A stretch of 64,000 bases of DNA from ZC4RG30 sp963726085 (GTDB taxonomy: Bacteria; Pseudomonadota; Gammaproteobacteria; Steroidobacterales; Steroidobacteraceae): NCBI GenBank assembly GCA_963726085.1, contig CAVSAR010000004.1:186001-250000 (forward strand), in the 5' to 3' direction. This document shows positions 18,123 to 27,832 of the stretch, piece by piece; within the stretch, counting starts at the first letter, position 1, and each line of letters opens with the position of its first letter. The notes beneath the pieces are model-generated. The model was given only the letters and a program-made list of their open reading frames with translations. It was not told the DNA's origin and did not search any database. A program made the translations under genes and the position numbers.

Positions 18123-19779
18123 AGCACATGCATGCAACAACGCCTGGACTCTGGGTGCTGCTGGCAGCACTGCTGGCTCCGGCATTGCTGCCGGCACAGC
18201 AGGCCCCGCTGGTGCCCCCCTCGACACTGCTGCAGCCGCTGTCCGGCGACTGGCCCAGCTACTCGGGCGATTACACCGGCCAGCGCTTCAGTCGACTGAT
18301 GCAGGTCAATCGCGACACGGTGACGCACCTGACGCTGGCCTGGACCGCGCGGCTCAATGGCTCGGGGGCCGGCGCCACGGCGGTGGGCGGCGAGGGCAAG
18401 GGCGATTTCCCGATTCCTCCGGCAGCAGTCAAGGGATCGATCCTTGAAGTCGGCGGCGTGCTCTACGTGACCACGCCCGACCATGCCTGGGCCATGGACG
18501 CGCGCGATGGGCGCGAGCTGTGGCACTACTTCTGGAAGACTCGCGGGGGCACACACATCGCCAGTCGCGGCGCCGCCATTTGGAACGACGCGTTGCTGTT
18601 CGAGACGCCGGACAATTACCTGGTATCGCTTGATGCCCGCACCGGCAAGGAAAACTGGCATGTCGAGATCTCCAGTTTCGAACAGCAGTATTTTTCCACC
18701 ATGGCACCGATGGTGATTGGCGATCACGTGCTGGCCGGCACGGGCAACGACCTGGATTCGCCCGGGCTTCCTGCAATCATTCGATCCGCGCACCGGCAAG
18801 CTGCAATGGAAGACGTACATGGTGCCGATGAATCCTGGCGATCCGGGCCTTGAGACCTGGCCCAGCCTGGATGCGGCGCGCCACGGCGGCGGACAGGTCT
18901 GGTTGCCGGGCTCCTACGATCCGCAGACCGGACTCTATATAACCGGCACCGGCAACCCGACGCCGGCGTACACCGGCGTCGCACGCAAGGGCGACAACCT
19001 CTATACCTGTTCCCTGGTGGCGATCGACGTGGCCACCGGGCGCATGGTCTGGCATTACCAGACTTCTCCGCATGACACGCATGACTGGGATTCGGCGCAA
19101 ACGCCGGTGCTGTTCGATGGCGTGATCGACGGCAAGCCGCGCAAGCTGGTGTCCACCGCCGCGCGCAATGGCTTCTTCTTCACCTTGGATCGCGTGACCG
19201 GCGAGCACATCGTCACGTCGAAGTTCGGCAAGACCGCCAACTGGGACAAGGGACTGCGCAAGAGCGGGGCGCCTGAACCCAACCCTGCCAAGGAGGCCAC
19301 TATTCCTGGCTCGCTGGTATCGCCCATCGAGGCTGGCGTCACCAACTGGCCACCACCAGCGTTCAACCCGGACCTGGGTCTGTTCTACGTGCACGAGAGC
19401 AACAGCTTCAACATCGTCTACCTCACCGATCCTGATCCGCGCGGTTCGATGGGCCTGGGCGGCAAGCGATTCTTCGTCACCGGATTCGAGAGCAATGCGA
19501 CCCAGGGCATCGACTACCGGACCGGCAAGCCGCGCTGGCGGCACGAATGGCCCACGGGCGCCGGCATTGGGTCCGGATTCCTGGCCACGGCGCAGCGGCC
19601 TGCTGTTCACCGGCGACGGATCTGGCAACCTGGTGGCGATGGACGGCGCCTCGGGCCAGCTGCTGTGGCACACGCGCATCGGCAATATTTCCAATGCACC
19701 GCAGACCTGGGAAGTGGACGGACGCCAGTACCTCACCGTGGGCGTGGGCGACACCCTCTATTCGTTCGTTCTCTACTGA
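18119..19779 (+). CDS. PQQ-dependent dehydrogenase without heme domain (frameshifted)
   Basis: About 553 residues of an eight-bladed PQQ beta-propeller. GTG at 18119 overlaps the cytochrome stop; ATG at 18128 is an alternative, followed by the signal LWVLLAALLAPALLPA. Seen: WPSYSGDYTGQRFSRLMQVN, GVLYVTTPDHAWAMDARDG, TGKENWHVEI, TSPHDTHDWDSAQTPVLFD (PQQ/catalytic region) and the closing blade LLWHTRIGNISNAPQTW. Frames change near 18765 and 19595. Unlike the enzyme at 14509 it has no cytochrome domain, which fits the separate cytochrome gene in front. It overlaps the oxidoreductase start (TGATG). A sugar or alcohol substrate is inferred from the neighbours. Confidence 0.87.
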
Positions 19780-20920
19780 TGCAGTCGCGCATCCGCTACG
19801 GCATGGTCGGTGGCGGGCAGGGCGCGTTCATCGGTGCCGTGCACCGGATGGCCGCACGACTTGATGACCAGTATGAACTGGTCTGCGGCGCGTTCGGCAG
19901 CACCGCGGCGCGATCGCTGCGAGTCCGGCACCGAACTGGGAGTAGCGCCGCAGCGATCGTATGCAGACTTCCAGGACCATGTTCGAGCGTGAAGCGGCGC
20001 TGCCTGCCGACCGGCGCATGCAGTGCGCGGTCATCGTCACGCCCAATCGCACCCACCTGGCCATAGCACTGCGCGGCACTGGACCATGGGTTCCACGTGC
20101 TCTCCGACAAGCCAGCGACGACGACGCTGGCAGAGTGCCGGGTACTGGCCGCGAAGCTGAGCGCCTCGGATTGCATTATGGACTGACGCATCCCTACGCC
20201 GCCTACCCCATGGTGCGTGAAGCCCGGGCGCGCGTGGCCGCTGGTGCCGTGGGCAAGGTGCGCAAGGTCCTGGTCGAATATACCCAGGGCTGGCTGGCCA
20301 CGCCCATCGAACAGCACGGCAACAAGCAGGCGCGGTGGCGGCTTGATCCCGCACTCGCCGGAATCAGCAGCTGCATGGCCGATATCGGTGTGCACGCATT
20401 CAACCTGGCCGAGTTTGTCACCGGCCTTGAGGTGCGCGAGTTGTGCGCATCATTGAACCGCGTGGTATCCGGACGAAAGCTCGACGACGACGGCGCCGTG
20501 CTGCTGCGGTTCGACAATGGCGCCAGCGGCGTGCTGGTGGCCAGCCAGGTGTGCGTTGGCGACGAGAACAACATCCGGCTGCGCGTATATGGCGAGAAGG
20601 CGAGCCTCGACTGGCAGCAGATGGAATCCAACTCGTTGTGGTTACGGCCCATCGACGCGCCCGCACAGCTGCTGCGCACCGGCGTGGCCGGGACGGGCAG
20701 CGCTGCGGCTGCGGCCGCACGCATTCCGTCAGGACATCCGGAGGGGTTCCTCGAGGCATTCGGCAACCTGTACCGCGAGTTCGCGCAGCAGCTGCGCGGC
20801 GGCACGGTCGCGGTGCCCGGCATCAAGGCGGCGCTGCGCGGCATGGCCTTCATCGAGGGCGCAGTGGCCAGCTCCGCCGCGGGCACCAAATGGCAGGAGC
20901 TGCCAAAGGTTGATGCATGA
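19779..20920 (+). CDS. Gfo/Idh/MocA family oxidoreductase (frameshifted)
   Basis: About 380 residues. The N-terminal Rossmann motif is YGMVGGGQGAFIGAVHR; frames then change near 19920 and 20085, where the expected lines (VIVTPNRTHLAIA, HVLSDKPATTTLAECRVLA) are split between frames. The C-terminal Gfo/Idh domain reads LVEYTQGWLATPIEQ, ISSCMADIGVHAFNLAEFVTG, DDGAVLLRFDNGASGVLVASQ and IPSGHPEGFLEAFGNLYREF. These enzymes oxidise or epimerise sugars with NAD(P). The start codon overlaps the stop of the PQQ dehydrogenase and its end overlaps the next gene by four bases, so it belongs to one sugar-conversion operon. Confidence 0.88.
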
Positions 20921-21960
20921 AGGGCCCCGGCATATTCCTGGCGCAGTTTGCTTCCTCACGACCGCCATTTGATTCCCTCGAGGGCATGGGGCAGTGGGCC
21001 GCGTCGCTGGGCTACGTCGGCGTGCAGGTTCCAACCTCCGACGCCGGGTTGTTTGATCTGAAGCTCGCGGCCGGCAGCCAGACCTACTGCGACGAGATCA
21101 AGGGCAAGCTGGCGCGGCACGGCATCGAGATCAGCGAGCTGTCCACCCACCTGCAGGGACAGCTGCTGGCCGTGCATCCGGCGTATGTGCAACAGTTCAG
21201 GGCGTTCGCGGATCCCGCCGTGCGCGACAACCCGGCCGACTGGCCGGCGTGGTCTGCACAGCAGTTGCGGTTCGCCGCGCAGGCCAGCAGCCGGTTGGGC
21301 CTCAAGGCGCACGCCACGTTCTCCGGCGCGCTGCTGTGGCCCATGATGTACCCCTGGCCGCAACGCCCCGCGGGGCTGGTGGACTTGGGGTTTACCGAGC
21401 TGGCGCTGCGCTGGCGTCCGGTGCTGGATGCCTTCGGCGAAGCGGGCGTCGCGTTGTGCTACGAGATCCACCCTGGAGAGGACCTGCACGATGGCGTGAC
21501 CTTCGAACGGTTCCTCGAGGCCGTTGACGGCCACGCTGCCGCCAATATTCTGTATGACCCCAGCCACTTCGTACTGCAGCAGCTCGACTACCTTGCGTTC
21601 ATCGACCTGTATCACGACCGCATCAAGGCCTTCCACGTCAAGGACGCCGAGTTCCGGCCCAATGGCCGCTCGGGCGTCTATGGTGGCTATCAGGACTGGG
21701 TCGATCGGCCGGGGCGGTTTCGCTCGCCCGGCGACGGCCAGATCGACTTCACCGCCATCTTCAGTAAGTTTGCGCAATATCGCTACGACGGCTGGGCGGT
21801 GCTGGAGTGGGAATGCTGCCTCAAGCACCCGGACGATGGCGCGCGCGAAGGCGCGCCGTTCATCCGGCGGCACATGATCCGCACCACCGACAAGGCGTTT
21901 GATGATTTCGCCGCCACTGGAGCCGATGCGGCGGCCAACCGCAAAATACTGGGGATGTAA
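20917..21960 (+). CDS. Sugar phosphate isomerase/epimerase, TIM-barrel (AP endonuclease 2 fold)
   Basis: 347 residues. The xylose-isomerase-like barrel shows metal-ligand lines at strand ends: CYEIHPGEDLHDG, ILYDPSHFVLQQLDY, IKAFHVKDAEF and AVLEWECCLKHP. It starts GIFLAQFASSRPPFDSLEGM without a signal peptide, so it acts in the cytoplasm. The start overlaps the oxidoreductase stop (ATGA). Pairs of Gfo/Idh and this barrel family commonly handle inositol-like or 3-keto sugars; which one applies here is not decided by sequence. Confidence 0.9.
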   Translation: MKGPGIFLAQFASSRPPFDSLEGMGQWAASLGYVGVQVPTSDAGLFDLKLAAGSQTYCDEIKGKLARHGIEISELSTHLQGQLLAVHPAYVQQFRAFADPAVRDNPADWPAWSAQQLRFAAQASSRLGLKAHATFSGALLWPMMYPWPQRPAGLVDLGFTELALRWRPVLDAFGEAGVALCYEIHPGEDLHDGVTFERFLEAVDGHAAANILYDPSHFVLQQLDYLAFIDLYHDRIKAFHVKDAEFRPNGRSGVYGGYQDWVDRPGRFRSPGDGQIDFTAIFSKFAQYRYDGWAVLEWECCLKHPDDGAREGAPFIRRHMIRTTDKAFDDFAATGADAAANRKILGM

Positions 21961-21968
21961 AACCACAG

Positions 21969-22241
21969 ATGCCACAGCCACCGCCCGACTTCTGGTTCCC
22001 GGTCAAGCGCTATGGATACGGCTGGGGTTTACCGGTGCGCTGGCAGGGCTGGGTGGTGCTGGTAGTCTTCGTGGGCGCGCAAATTGCCGGCGTTCGTTAC
22101 TTCGTGGCACGCCGTGATTTTGCCGACACCCTGTTTTGTCTCGTGGGCCTTTCCGCCCTGCTGATCGCGATTGTCGCGTTGAAGGGCGAACGCCCCCTGA
22201 GGTGGCGCTGGGATGCAAAGGAGAAGCAGGATGACCACTGA
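21969..22241 (+). CDS. Small two-helix inner-membrane protein, unknown
   Basis: 90 residues. There are two hydrophobic segments, WVVLVVFVGAQIAGVRYFVA and TLFCLVGLSALLIAIVAL, and a basic C-terminal tail. It follows the isomerase by eight bases and its end overlaps the cupin start, so it is part of the operon. No family recognised. Confidence 0.7.
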   Translation: MPQPPPDFWFPVKRYGYGWGLPVRWQGWVVLVVFVGAQIAGVRYFVARRDFADTLFCLVGLSALLIAIVALKGERPLRWRWDAKEKQDDH

Positions 22242-22701
22242 ACCGCTGCCCGCGACCTCGGTCCCCGTATCGGACCGCAAGACCATGTATCCGCCACCCT
22301 TTGCCACGCAGGTCGAGGGTCGCATCAAGCGCCGCGTGGGCGACCAGTTCGGCCTGACCAATTTCGGCGTCAACCTGACGGAGCTGGCACCTGGGTCGGT
22401 TTCCGCGCTGGTGCATCACCACACGCAGCAGGACGAGTTCATCTACATCGTTGCCGGAATGCCCACCCTGGTGCTGGGTGACAAGGAGTACCTGCTGGGC
22501 CCTGGGGATTGTTGCGGCTTCAAGGCCGGCAACGGGCTGGGACATCAGCTGGCCAACAGGTCGGCAACCAAGGTGCTGTACCTGGAAGTCGGGGATCGCA
22601 CGGCTGGCGACTATGCCGTCTATCCCAACGACGATCTGAAGTTCACGCAGGCCGCAGGCGGCGGCTGGATACTCACCCACAAGGACGGCGCACCTTATTG
22701 A
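22231..22701 (+). CDS. Cupin-domain protein
   Basis: 156 residues from ATG at 22231, inside the end of the preceding gene. A single conserved beta-barrel: VSALVHHHTQQDEFIYIVAGMP (cupin motif 1, with His-His and Glu metal ligands) and GPGDCCGFKAGNGLGHQLANRS (motif 2, with His). The ending FTQAAGGGWILTHKDGAPY is typical of a widespread group of uncharacterised cupins often found in sugar or aromatic clusters. Probably a cytoplasmic sugar isomerase-like or binding protein; exact role unknown. Confidence 0.88.
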   Translation: MTTEPLPATSVPVSDRKTMYPPPFATQVEGRIKRRVGDQFGLTNFGVNLTELAPGSVSALVHHHTQQDEFIYIVAGMPTLVLGDKEYLLGPGDCCGFKAGNGLGHQLANRSATKVLYLEVGDRTAGDYAVYPNDDLKFTQAAGGGWILTHKDGAPY

Positions 22702-22802
22702 ACCTGTGCGCTACGTTGCGCAGTCATGCGGGCGGCGGCGCCAAGAGTTGCGGGCCTTTGAAAGCAGGGCATACCAATCGCTTAACCAACCGGGGGAATC
22801 TC

Positions 22803-23021
22803 ATGTCACGCACGTTCAATTCAATCATGCGCTTCGTCAGCAGCCTGATCGGACTTGCCATGGTCATGATGGGCATCGTCTGGATGCTGCAAGGCCTGGA
22901 CCTCGCGTTCCGCGTCGGCTTCATGGTCGGACATCCCCAGTGGACGCTGTATGGGGCGTTGCTGGCCATCGTCGGGGTTGCACAGGTGGTGTGGAGCAAT
23001 ACGCGGCAGGGCAAAGGCTGA
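22803..23021 (+). CDS. Small two-helix membrane protein, unknown
   Basis: 72 residues from ATG at 22803, preceded by GGGGGAAT. Two hydrophobic stretches (FVSSLIGLAMVMMGIVWMLQ and LYGALLAIVGVAQVVW) with FRVGFMVGHPQW between. The stop overlaps the start of the next gene (TGATG). The intervening 100 bases after the cupin gene hold no recognisable signal. Confidence 0.7.
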   Translation: MSRTFNSIMRFVSSLIGLAMVMMGIVWMLQGLDLAFRVGFMVGHPQWTLYGALLAIVGVAQVVWSNTRQGKG

Positions 23022-23269
23022 TGGCCAAGGCCCGGGCGAAACGCATGCCACATACCGGGCGCCACAAGGACGGATCCGTCTGGTCCAGGGGGTACATGAA
23101 GGGCGAGGTCATGGACGGACCCTGGAAATGGTTCCGCAAGGACGGCACTGTGATGCGCTCCGGCACATTCGACAATGGCGTGCAGGTCGGTGAATGGGTG
23201 ACCTACGATGGCAAGGGCAGCATCGTCAGGGTCACTCGCATGACGGGAAAGGCGAAGCGGAAAAAATGA
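23021..23269 (+). CDS. MORN-like repeat protein (YwqK-type)
   Basis: 82 residues, basic. It has short beta repeats of the MORN/YwqK kind: GRHKDGSVWSRGYMKGEVMDG, WKWFRKDGTVMRSGTFDNGVQ and GEWVTYDGKGSIVRVTRM. Repeats of this kind occur in proteins sometimes labelled toxin-antitoxin YwqK, with little functional proof. It overlaps both neighbours, by the stop/start TGATG on the left and ATGA on the right. Confidence 0.75.
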   Translation: MAKARAKRMPHTGRHKDGSVWSRGYMKGEVMDGPWKWFRKDGTVMRSGTFDNGVQVGEWVTYDGKGSIVRVTRMTGKAKRKK

Positions 23270-23778
23270 ACCGCGCCCAGGTGAGCTATCCCATCGATGG
23301 CGGCTGTGATTGCCGGCAGGTGCGCTACCGCATGGACGCGGCGCCGCTGTTTGTTCATTGCTGTCATTGCCGCTGGTGCCAGCGGGAATCCGGCGCGTCC
23401 TTTGCCCTCAACGCCATGATCGAGACTGCGCGTGTCTCTGCCCTGGCGGGCCCGCCGGAACTGGTCAACACCCCATCGCAAAGCGGCCGCGGACAACTGA
23501 TTGCGCGCTGCCCCACGTGCCGGGTGGCACTGTGGAGTCACTATGCGGGGGCCGGGCCGATCATTACCTTCGTGCGGGTGGGCACGCTGGACAATCCGGA
23601 CGCGCTGCCACCGGACATCCACATCTTCACCGAATCAAAGCAGCCGTGGGTCGTGATTCCCGAGGGCACGCCCGCAGTCGCCGAGTACTACGACCGGCAA
23701 CAGCACTGGCCAGCGTCAAGCCTGGATCGGATGCTGGTGCTGATGCCGCAGATCGAGGCCTATAGAAAATCGCGCTAG
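23266..23778 (+). CDS. GFA-family zinc protein (glutathione-dependent formaldehyde-activating-like)
   Basis: 170 residues. Zinc-binding Cys pattern: GGCDCRQVRY, CCHCRWCQRESGASF and RCPTCRVALWSHY. Family members are related to Gfa, which speeds the formation of S-hydroxymethylglutathione, but most paralogs have unknown substrates. It starts at 23266 overlapping the MORN-like gene by four bases and ends the plus-strand operon, 11 bases from the convergent transporter gene. Confidence 0.88.
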   Translation: MNRAQVSYPIDGGCDCRQVRYRMDAAPLFVHCCHCRWCQRESGASFALNAMIETARVSALAGPPELVNTPSQSGRGQLIARCPTCRVALWSHYAGAGPIITFVRVGTLDNPDALPPDIHIFTESKQPWVVIPEGTPAVAEYYDRQQHWPASSLDRMLVLMPQIEAYRKSR

Positions 23779-23789
23779 CGTCGGACTGA

Positions 23790-25028
23790 TCAATTCGCGT
23801 TGACGGCGCCCATCGCGCGCGCATCCGGCCGAAAAAAGAACAGGAACAGCAACGCCACTACGAACGCCATGATGGCGGGCACCATCCAGATGGTCTGCCA
23901 TAGGTGCCGGGTGCCGGCATCGCTGGCAACCGAATAGTGATCGACCACGGCACCGGCTGCCCACGAGCCGATCAACTGGCCCACGCCATAGGTGACCACG
24001 TGGATGAACCCTTGCGCCGCGGCGCGCTGGCCACGCGGCACCGCCTTGTCTACATAGATCTGGCCGGTGACGAAGAAGAAGTCGAAACACACGCCGTGCA
24101 GGATGATGCCGGCATAAAGCAACGCGACCAGCGTGCTGTTATTGCCAAGCGCGAACAGCGCGTAGCGCAGCACCCACGCCGCCATGCCGATCAACAGCAT
24201 CTTCTTGACGCCAAGGCGCACGAAGAAGAACGGGATCAGCACCAGGAACAGCACCTCGGACATCTGGCCCAGCGTCATCTTGGTCGCCGCGTTCTGCATG
24301 CCTGACTCGTTGAGGAACGCGTTGGCGAAGCTGTAGTAGAACGACAGCGGGATGCAGATGAGCAACGATCCGATCACGAACACGGCGAAGGAGCGATCCT
24401 TCATCAGCGTCAGGGTCTCAAGGCCCAGTGCCTGCGCCAGGTTGGGCTTGCGATCCGGGTTGCCCGGTGGCGTGGCCGGCAGCGCAAACGCATACAGGCC
24501 AAGCGCCACGGAAATGACTGCGCCGATCTTGAGCGGAATATTGGTCGGCTCAATGGAATGACCCAGCATGTTGGGCGCGATTAGGCCCACGACAAATCCG
24601 ACCACGATCCAGCCGAAGGTGCCGCAGGCGCGCACCAGGCCGAACTGCTTGCCCGGGTCACTCATCTGGTGAAACGAGATCGCATTGGCCAGGCCCAGCG
24701 TCGGCATGAAACAGATGGCGTACACCAGCAGCGTCCAGAAGAAGGTGGTCGGGTCCGTAACGCTCGACAACCACCACAGGATGGCCGCACCCAGCAGGTG
24801 CAGCACGCCCATGACCTTCTGGGCCTGGAAAAAGCGGTCAGCCAGGGCACCGGCCACGATCGGGGCGAAGATCGCGCCCCAGTTGAGCGTGCTGTAGGCG
24901 GCCCCTACCTGCAGGCCATCGAATCCGATCTTAAGCAGGTAGGTGCTCAGGGTGACATACCACGAACCCCACAGCGCGAACTGCAGGAACATCATCACGG
25001 ACAGCCGCAGCCGGACGTTCGGATTCAT
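23790..25028 (-). CDS. NupG/XapB-like major facilitator (nucleoside or sugar:H+ symporter)
   Basis: 412 residues with 12 predicted membrane helices. It matches the nucleoside:H+ symporter branch: MMFLQFALWGSWYVTLSTYL, YSTLNWGAIFAPIVAGALADRFF, NAISFHQMSDPGKQFGLVR, and GVCFDFFFVTGQIYVDKAVP in the second half. In clusters with Gfo/Idh oxidoreductases and TIM-barrel isomerases this branch often moves sugars instead of nucleosides, so I infer uptake of the product of the operon at 17271-23778. It is convergent with that operon and divergent from the tannase-like gene. Confidence 0.85.
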   Translation of the reverse strand: MNPNVRLRLSVMMFLQFALWGSWYVTLSTYLLKIGFDGLQVGAAYSTLNWGAIFAPIVAGALADRFFQAQKVMGVLHLLGAAILWWLSSVTDPTTFFWTLLVYAICFMPTLGLANAISFHQMSDPGKQFGLVRACGTFGWIVVGFVVGLIAPNMLGHSIEPTNIPLKIGAVISVALGLYAFALPATPPGNPDRKPNLAQALGLETLTLMKDRSFAVFVIGSLLICIPLSFYYSFANAFLNESGMQNAATKMTLGQMSEVLFLVLIPFFFVRLGVKKMLLIGMAAWVLRYALFALGNNSTLVALLYAGIILHGVCFDFFFVTGQIYVDKAVPRGQRAAAQGFIHVVTYGVGQLIGSWAAGAVVDHYSVASDAGTRHLWQTIWMVPAIMAFVVALLFLFFFRPDARAMGAVNAN

Positions 25029-25103
25029 GTGCTTTTCCCCGATGGCTCAACGCCAGCGTTCTCGTTATGCTCCAAAGCTTACGGGAATCGGGGGGATAAC
25101 AAC

Positions 25104-26645
25104 ATGGTCATCCAGCGGGTGATACTCGCGGTCGCCGGCGCGGCCATCGGCAGCACGTTGGTAGCGGCACACGCGGCCGCGTCGGCACCAGCCCCGATCA
25201 ATTGCACGTCGCTCACCAAACTGCACGTGCCCGGGGCGGCATTTGAAATTTTGAAAGCCGAGCAACTGCCGGCCGCTGCGACACCCGTGGCCTTGCCAGC
25301 GCACTGCCGCATTGAGGGGGTCATGGATAAGCGCACCGGGGTCGATGGCAAGGCCTATGCCATCCGCTTCGCCGTGGCGCTTCCCGATGCGTGGAACGGC
25401 CGCTTCCTGTTCCAGGGTGGTGGTGGCCTCAATGGCGTGCTGTTGCCGCCGCTCGGCGCGGGCGCCGCAGGTGACGCGCCGGCGTTGACGCGGGGATTTG
25501 CGGTGACGAGCACGGATTCGGGTCACGCTGGCACCGGGTTCGATGCCAGTTTCCTCAACGACCAGGAGGCGACCCTCAACTTCCTCTATCAGGCCAATGC
25601 AAAGGTAACGGTGGTGGCCAAGCAGATCGTCGCCGCTTATTACGGCAAGGCTGCTGCTCATTCTTATTTCGTGGGCTGCTCCACGGGTGGGCGCGAGGCG
25701 ATGATGATGTCGCAGCGCTTCCCTGGTTATTTCGACGGCATCGTCGCCGGCTCGCCGGCCATGCGCACCAACTATTCAAACCTGGCGCTGCGTTGGATCG
25801 CAACGTCATTAAACGGTGCTGCCCCAAAGGACGAAAGTGGCAAGCCGCAAACTTCCAAGGCCCTGAGCGCCACGGACCGCAAGCTCATTGCCGATGCCCT
25901 GCTGCAGTCCTGTGATGCACTGGATGGCGCGCGTGACGGCTTGATCTTCGACACCCAGCACTGCAAATTCGATCCTCAGGTGCTGGCGTGCAAGTCGGAG
26001 AAGACCGATGCCTGTCTCAGTGCACAACAGGTGTCGGCCGTAAAGCAGGGGCTCGCCGGGCCCAGGAGCTCCGACGGGCGCCAGGTGTATCCGGCACACC
26101 CCTACGACACCGGCATCACCTTCAGCGGTCGCGGATTGCCCGGCGTGCTCGTGAACCTGATCATTCCAGAAGGCGCGCCGGCCTCCGGCACCTCGATGAA
26201 TGTGGACGTGGAGGCGGCTGCGGCCAATGACGCGCGCGCGATGGCGGGCGACACCAATGCCTGGACCAACCTCAGCGGCTTCTCCGGTCACGGTGGCAAG
26301 CTGATTTTCTATCACGGCGTCAGCGACCCTTGGTTTTCCTCGCTCGATACGCAGCAGTACTACGAGCGACTCACGAAGGACAATCCGGCACCCGTCAGCA
26401 ACTGGAGCCGGTTGTTCCTGGTGCCCGGCATGGGGCACTGCGCGGGCGGCGATGCCACCCTCGACAAGTTCGACATGGTCGACGCCATCGTGAACTGGGT
26501 GGAGAAAGGCCAGGCCCCGGAGCGCATCGTGGCCTCCGGCACTTCCATGCCCGGACAGACGCGACCCCTGTGCCCGTTCCCCAGGCACGCGCAATACACC
26601 AGCGGTGACGAGAAGTCCGCTGCCAGCTATCAATGTACGGAGTAA
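25104..26645 (+). CDS. Secreted tannase/feruloyl esterase family hydrolase
   Basis: 513 residues, start ATG 25104 with an upstream GGGGGGA. Signal peptide VILAVAGAAIGSTLVAAHAAA. Serine hydrolase of the tannase family: nucleophile Ser in YFVGCSTGGREAMMMSQRFP preceded by Cys, Asp in the acid loop (FYHGVSDPWFSSLDT), and His followed by Cys in PGMGHCAGGD. Cys-Ser plus His-Cys form the CS-D-HC motif typical of the family. It cleaves ester bonds of gallate- or hydroxycinnamate-type compounds outside the cytoplasm. It overlaps the following amidohydrolase gene closely, which suggests joint breakdown of plant aromatics. Confidence 0.92.
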   Translation: MVIQRVILAVAGAAIGSTLVAAHAAASAPAPINCTSLTKLHVPGAAFEILKAEQLPAAATPVALPAHCRIEGVMDKRTGVDGKAYAIRFAVALPDAWNGRFLFQGGGGLNGVLLPPLGAGAAGDAPALTRGFAVTSTDSGHAGTGFDASFLNDQEATLNFLYQANAKVTVVAKQIVAAYYGKAAAHSYFVGCSTGGREAMMMSQRFPGYFDGIVAGSPAMRTNYSNLALRWIATSLNGAAPKDESGKPQTSKALSATDRKLIADALLQSCDALDGARDGLIFDTQHCKFDPQVLACKSEKTDACLSAQQVSAVKQGLAGPRSSDGRQVYPAHPYDTGITFSGRGLPGVLVNLIIPEGAPASGTSMNVDVEAAAANDARAMAGDTNAWTNLSGFSGHGGKLIFYHGVSDPWFSSLDTQQYYERLTKDNPAPVSNWSRLFLVPGMGHCAGGDATLDKFDMVDAIVNWVEKGQAPERIVASGTSMPGQTRPLCPFPRHAQYTSGDEKSAASYQCTE

Positions 26646-26650
26646 CCATC

Positions 26651-27832
26651 TTGAACAAGTCCCAACTGGCTTTCGCAATGTTCGCGCTGCTGGTCGCCGT
26701 GGCGGTGCCGGCCACCGCACAGGAACTGACTATCACCAACGCACGCATCATCGTGCGCGATGGCACGGTGATCGAAAAGGGCTCCATCGTCGTGCGCGGC
26801 GGCAAGATCGTCTCGGTTGCGGCCGGCGCGCCGACCGCCAAGGCGGGCAAGGTCATTGATGCCAAGGGCATGACGGCGATGGCCGGGTTCATCGACGGTC
26901 ACCGGCACATCGGCCGGGATACCAGCGTCGAGATGCAGCACCTGCTGGAAGCGGGCTTCACGACGGTGTTGTCGGGCGGCAATGTGCCCGAGCAGCTGGT
27001 CGCACTGCGGGACAGCATCGAGAAGGGACAGGTCAACGGGCCGCGCATCATCCCCGCCGGCAACGTGGTGCTGCCGGGGTCAATGACCGAAGAGGCCGGT
27101 CGCGCCGAGATCCGCAAGCTGGCCCAGATGGGCGTCAAGTTCACCGGTGAGCTGATCCTGTCGCCCATTCCCGGTCCCAATCCCCAGGAGCTGAAGGTGC
27201 TGCGGGCCATGCTCGACGAGGGCAAGAAGCTGGGCGTGGGCGTGCAGGTGCATGCCACCAGCACCTCGGCCATGGATGCCGCCGTGGCCAATGGCGTGCA
27301 GTTGCTGGTGCACATCCCCAACAAGAACTGGATCAGCAAGGAGGAAGCCCAGGCCGTGGCCACTGCCAAGACCAAGGTGCTGATGGCCATGGCCTTCGGT
27401 TCCCCGATCTTTGGCGTGTTCGCGGACGACAACAAGCCACGCTTCCGTGACGGCAAGCCCTGGCCGGACCAGATCCTGGACGGCGTCGGGGGCGGCAAGG
27501 AGGCCGGCTACTCCATGGTCAATTCGCGCACCCTGTTCGATGCCGGGGTGACCATCGGCAACGGCATGGACACGAATTTCGACCCGCAGGCGGGCCTGGC
27601 GCATGAACTGCGCTCCTGGAACGTCGTCTTTTCGCATGTGGACGCGATCCGGGTCATGGGGCCCTATACCGCGGACTACCTGGGGATGGCCGACCAGATC
27701 GGCACCCTGGAGGCCGGCAAGCTGGCCGACGTGATCCTGCTGCAGGGCAACCCGATGGACGGCTACTGGAACTGGCTCAAGCCCCGGATGGTCATACTGG
27801 GAGGCAAGATCGTCGTTGGGGCGACAAAATGA
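26651..27832 (+). CDS. Secreted amidohydrolase
   Basis: About 393 residues from TTG at 26651, which has GGAG seven bases upstream and leads straight into a signal peptide (LNKSQLAFAMFALLVAVAVPATA); ATG at 26633 would overlap the esterase gene. Metal-dependent hydrolase barrel: GFIDGHRHIGRD (HxH-type ligands), GVQVHATSTSAMDAAVANGV, the Asp region GMDTNFDPQAGLAHEL, and the closing composite-domain line IGTLEAGKLADVILLQGNPM. Substrate unknown; the acylated or amide product of neighbouring enzymes is a guess. The stop overlaps the next gene by four bases. Confidence 0.88.
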   Translation: MNKSQLAFAMFALLVAVAVPATAQELTITNARIIVRDGTVIEKGSIVVRGGKIVSVAAGAPTAKAGKVIDAKGMTAMAGFIDGHRHIGRDTSVEMQHLLEAGFTTVLSGGNVPEQLVALRDSIEKGQVNGPRIIPAGNVVLPGSMTEEAGRAEIRKLAQMGVKFTGELILSPIPGPNPQELKVLRAMLDEGKKLGVGVQVHATSTSAMDAAVANGVQLLVHIPNKNWISKEEAQAVATAKTKVLMAMAFGSPIFGVFADDNKPRFRDGKPWPDQILDGVGGGKEAGYSMVNSRTLFDAGVTIGNGMDTNFDPQAGLAHELRSWNVVFSHVDAIRVMGPYTADYLGMADQIGTLEAGKLADVILLQGNPMDGYWNWLKPRMVILGGKIVVGATK

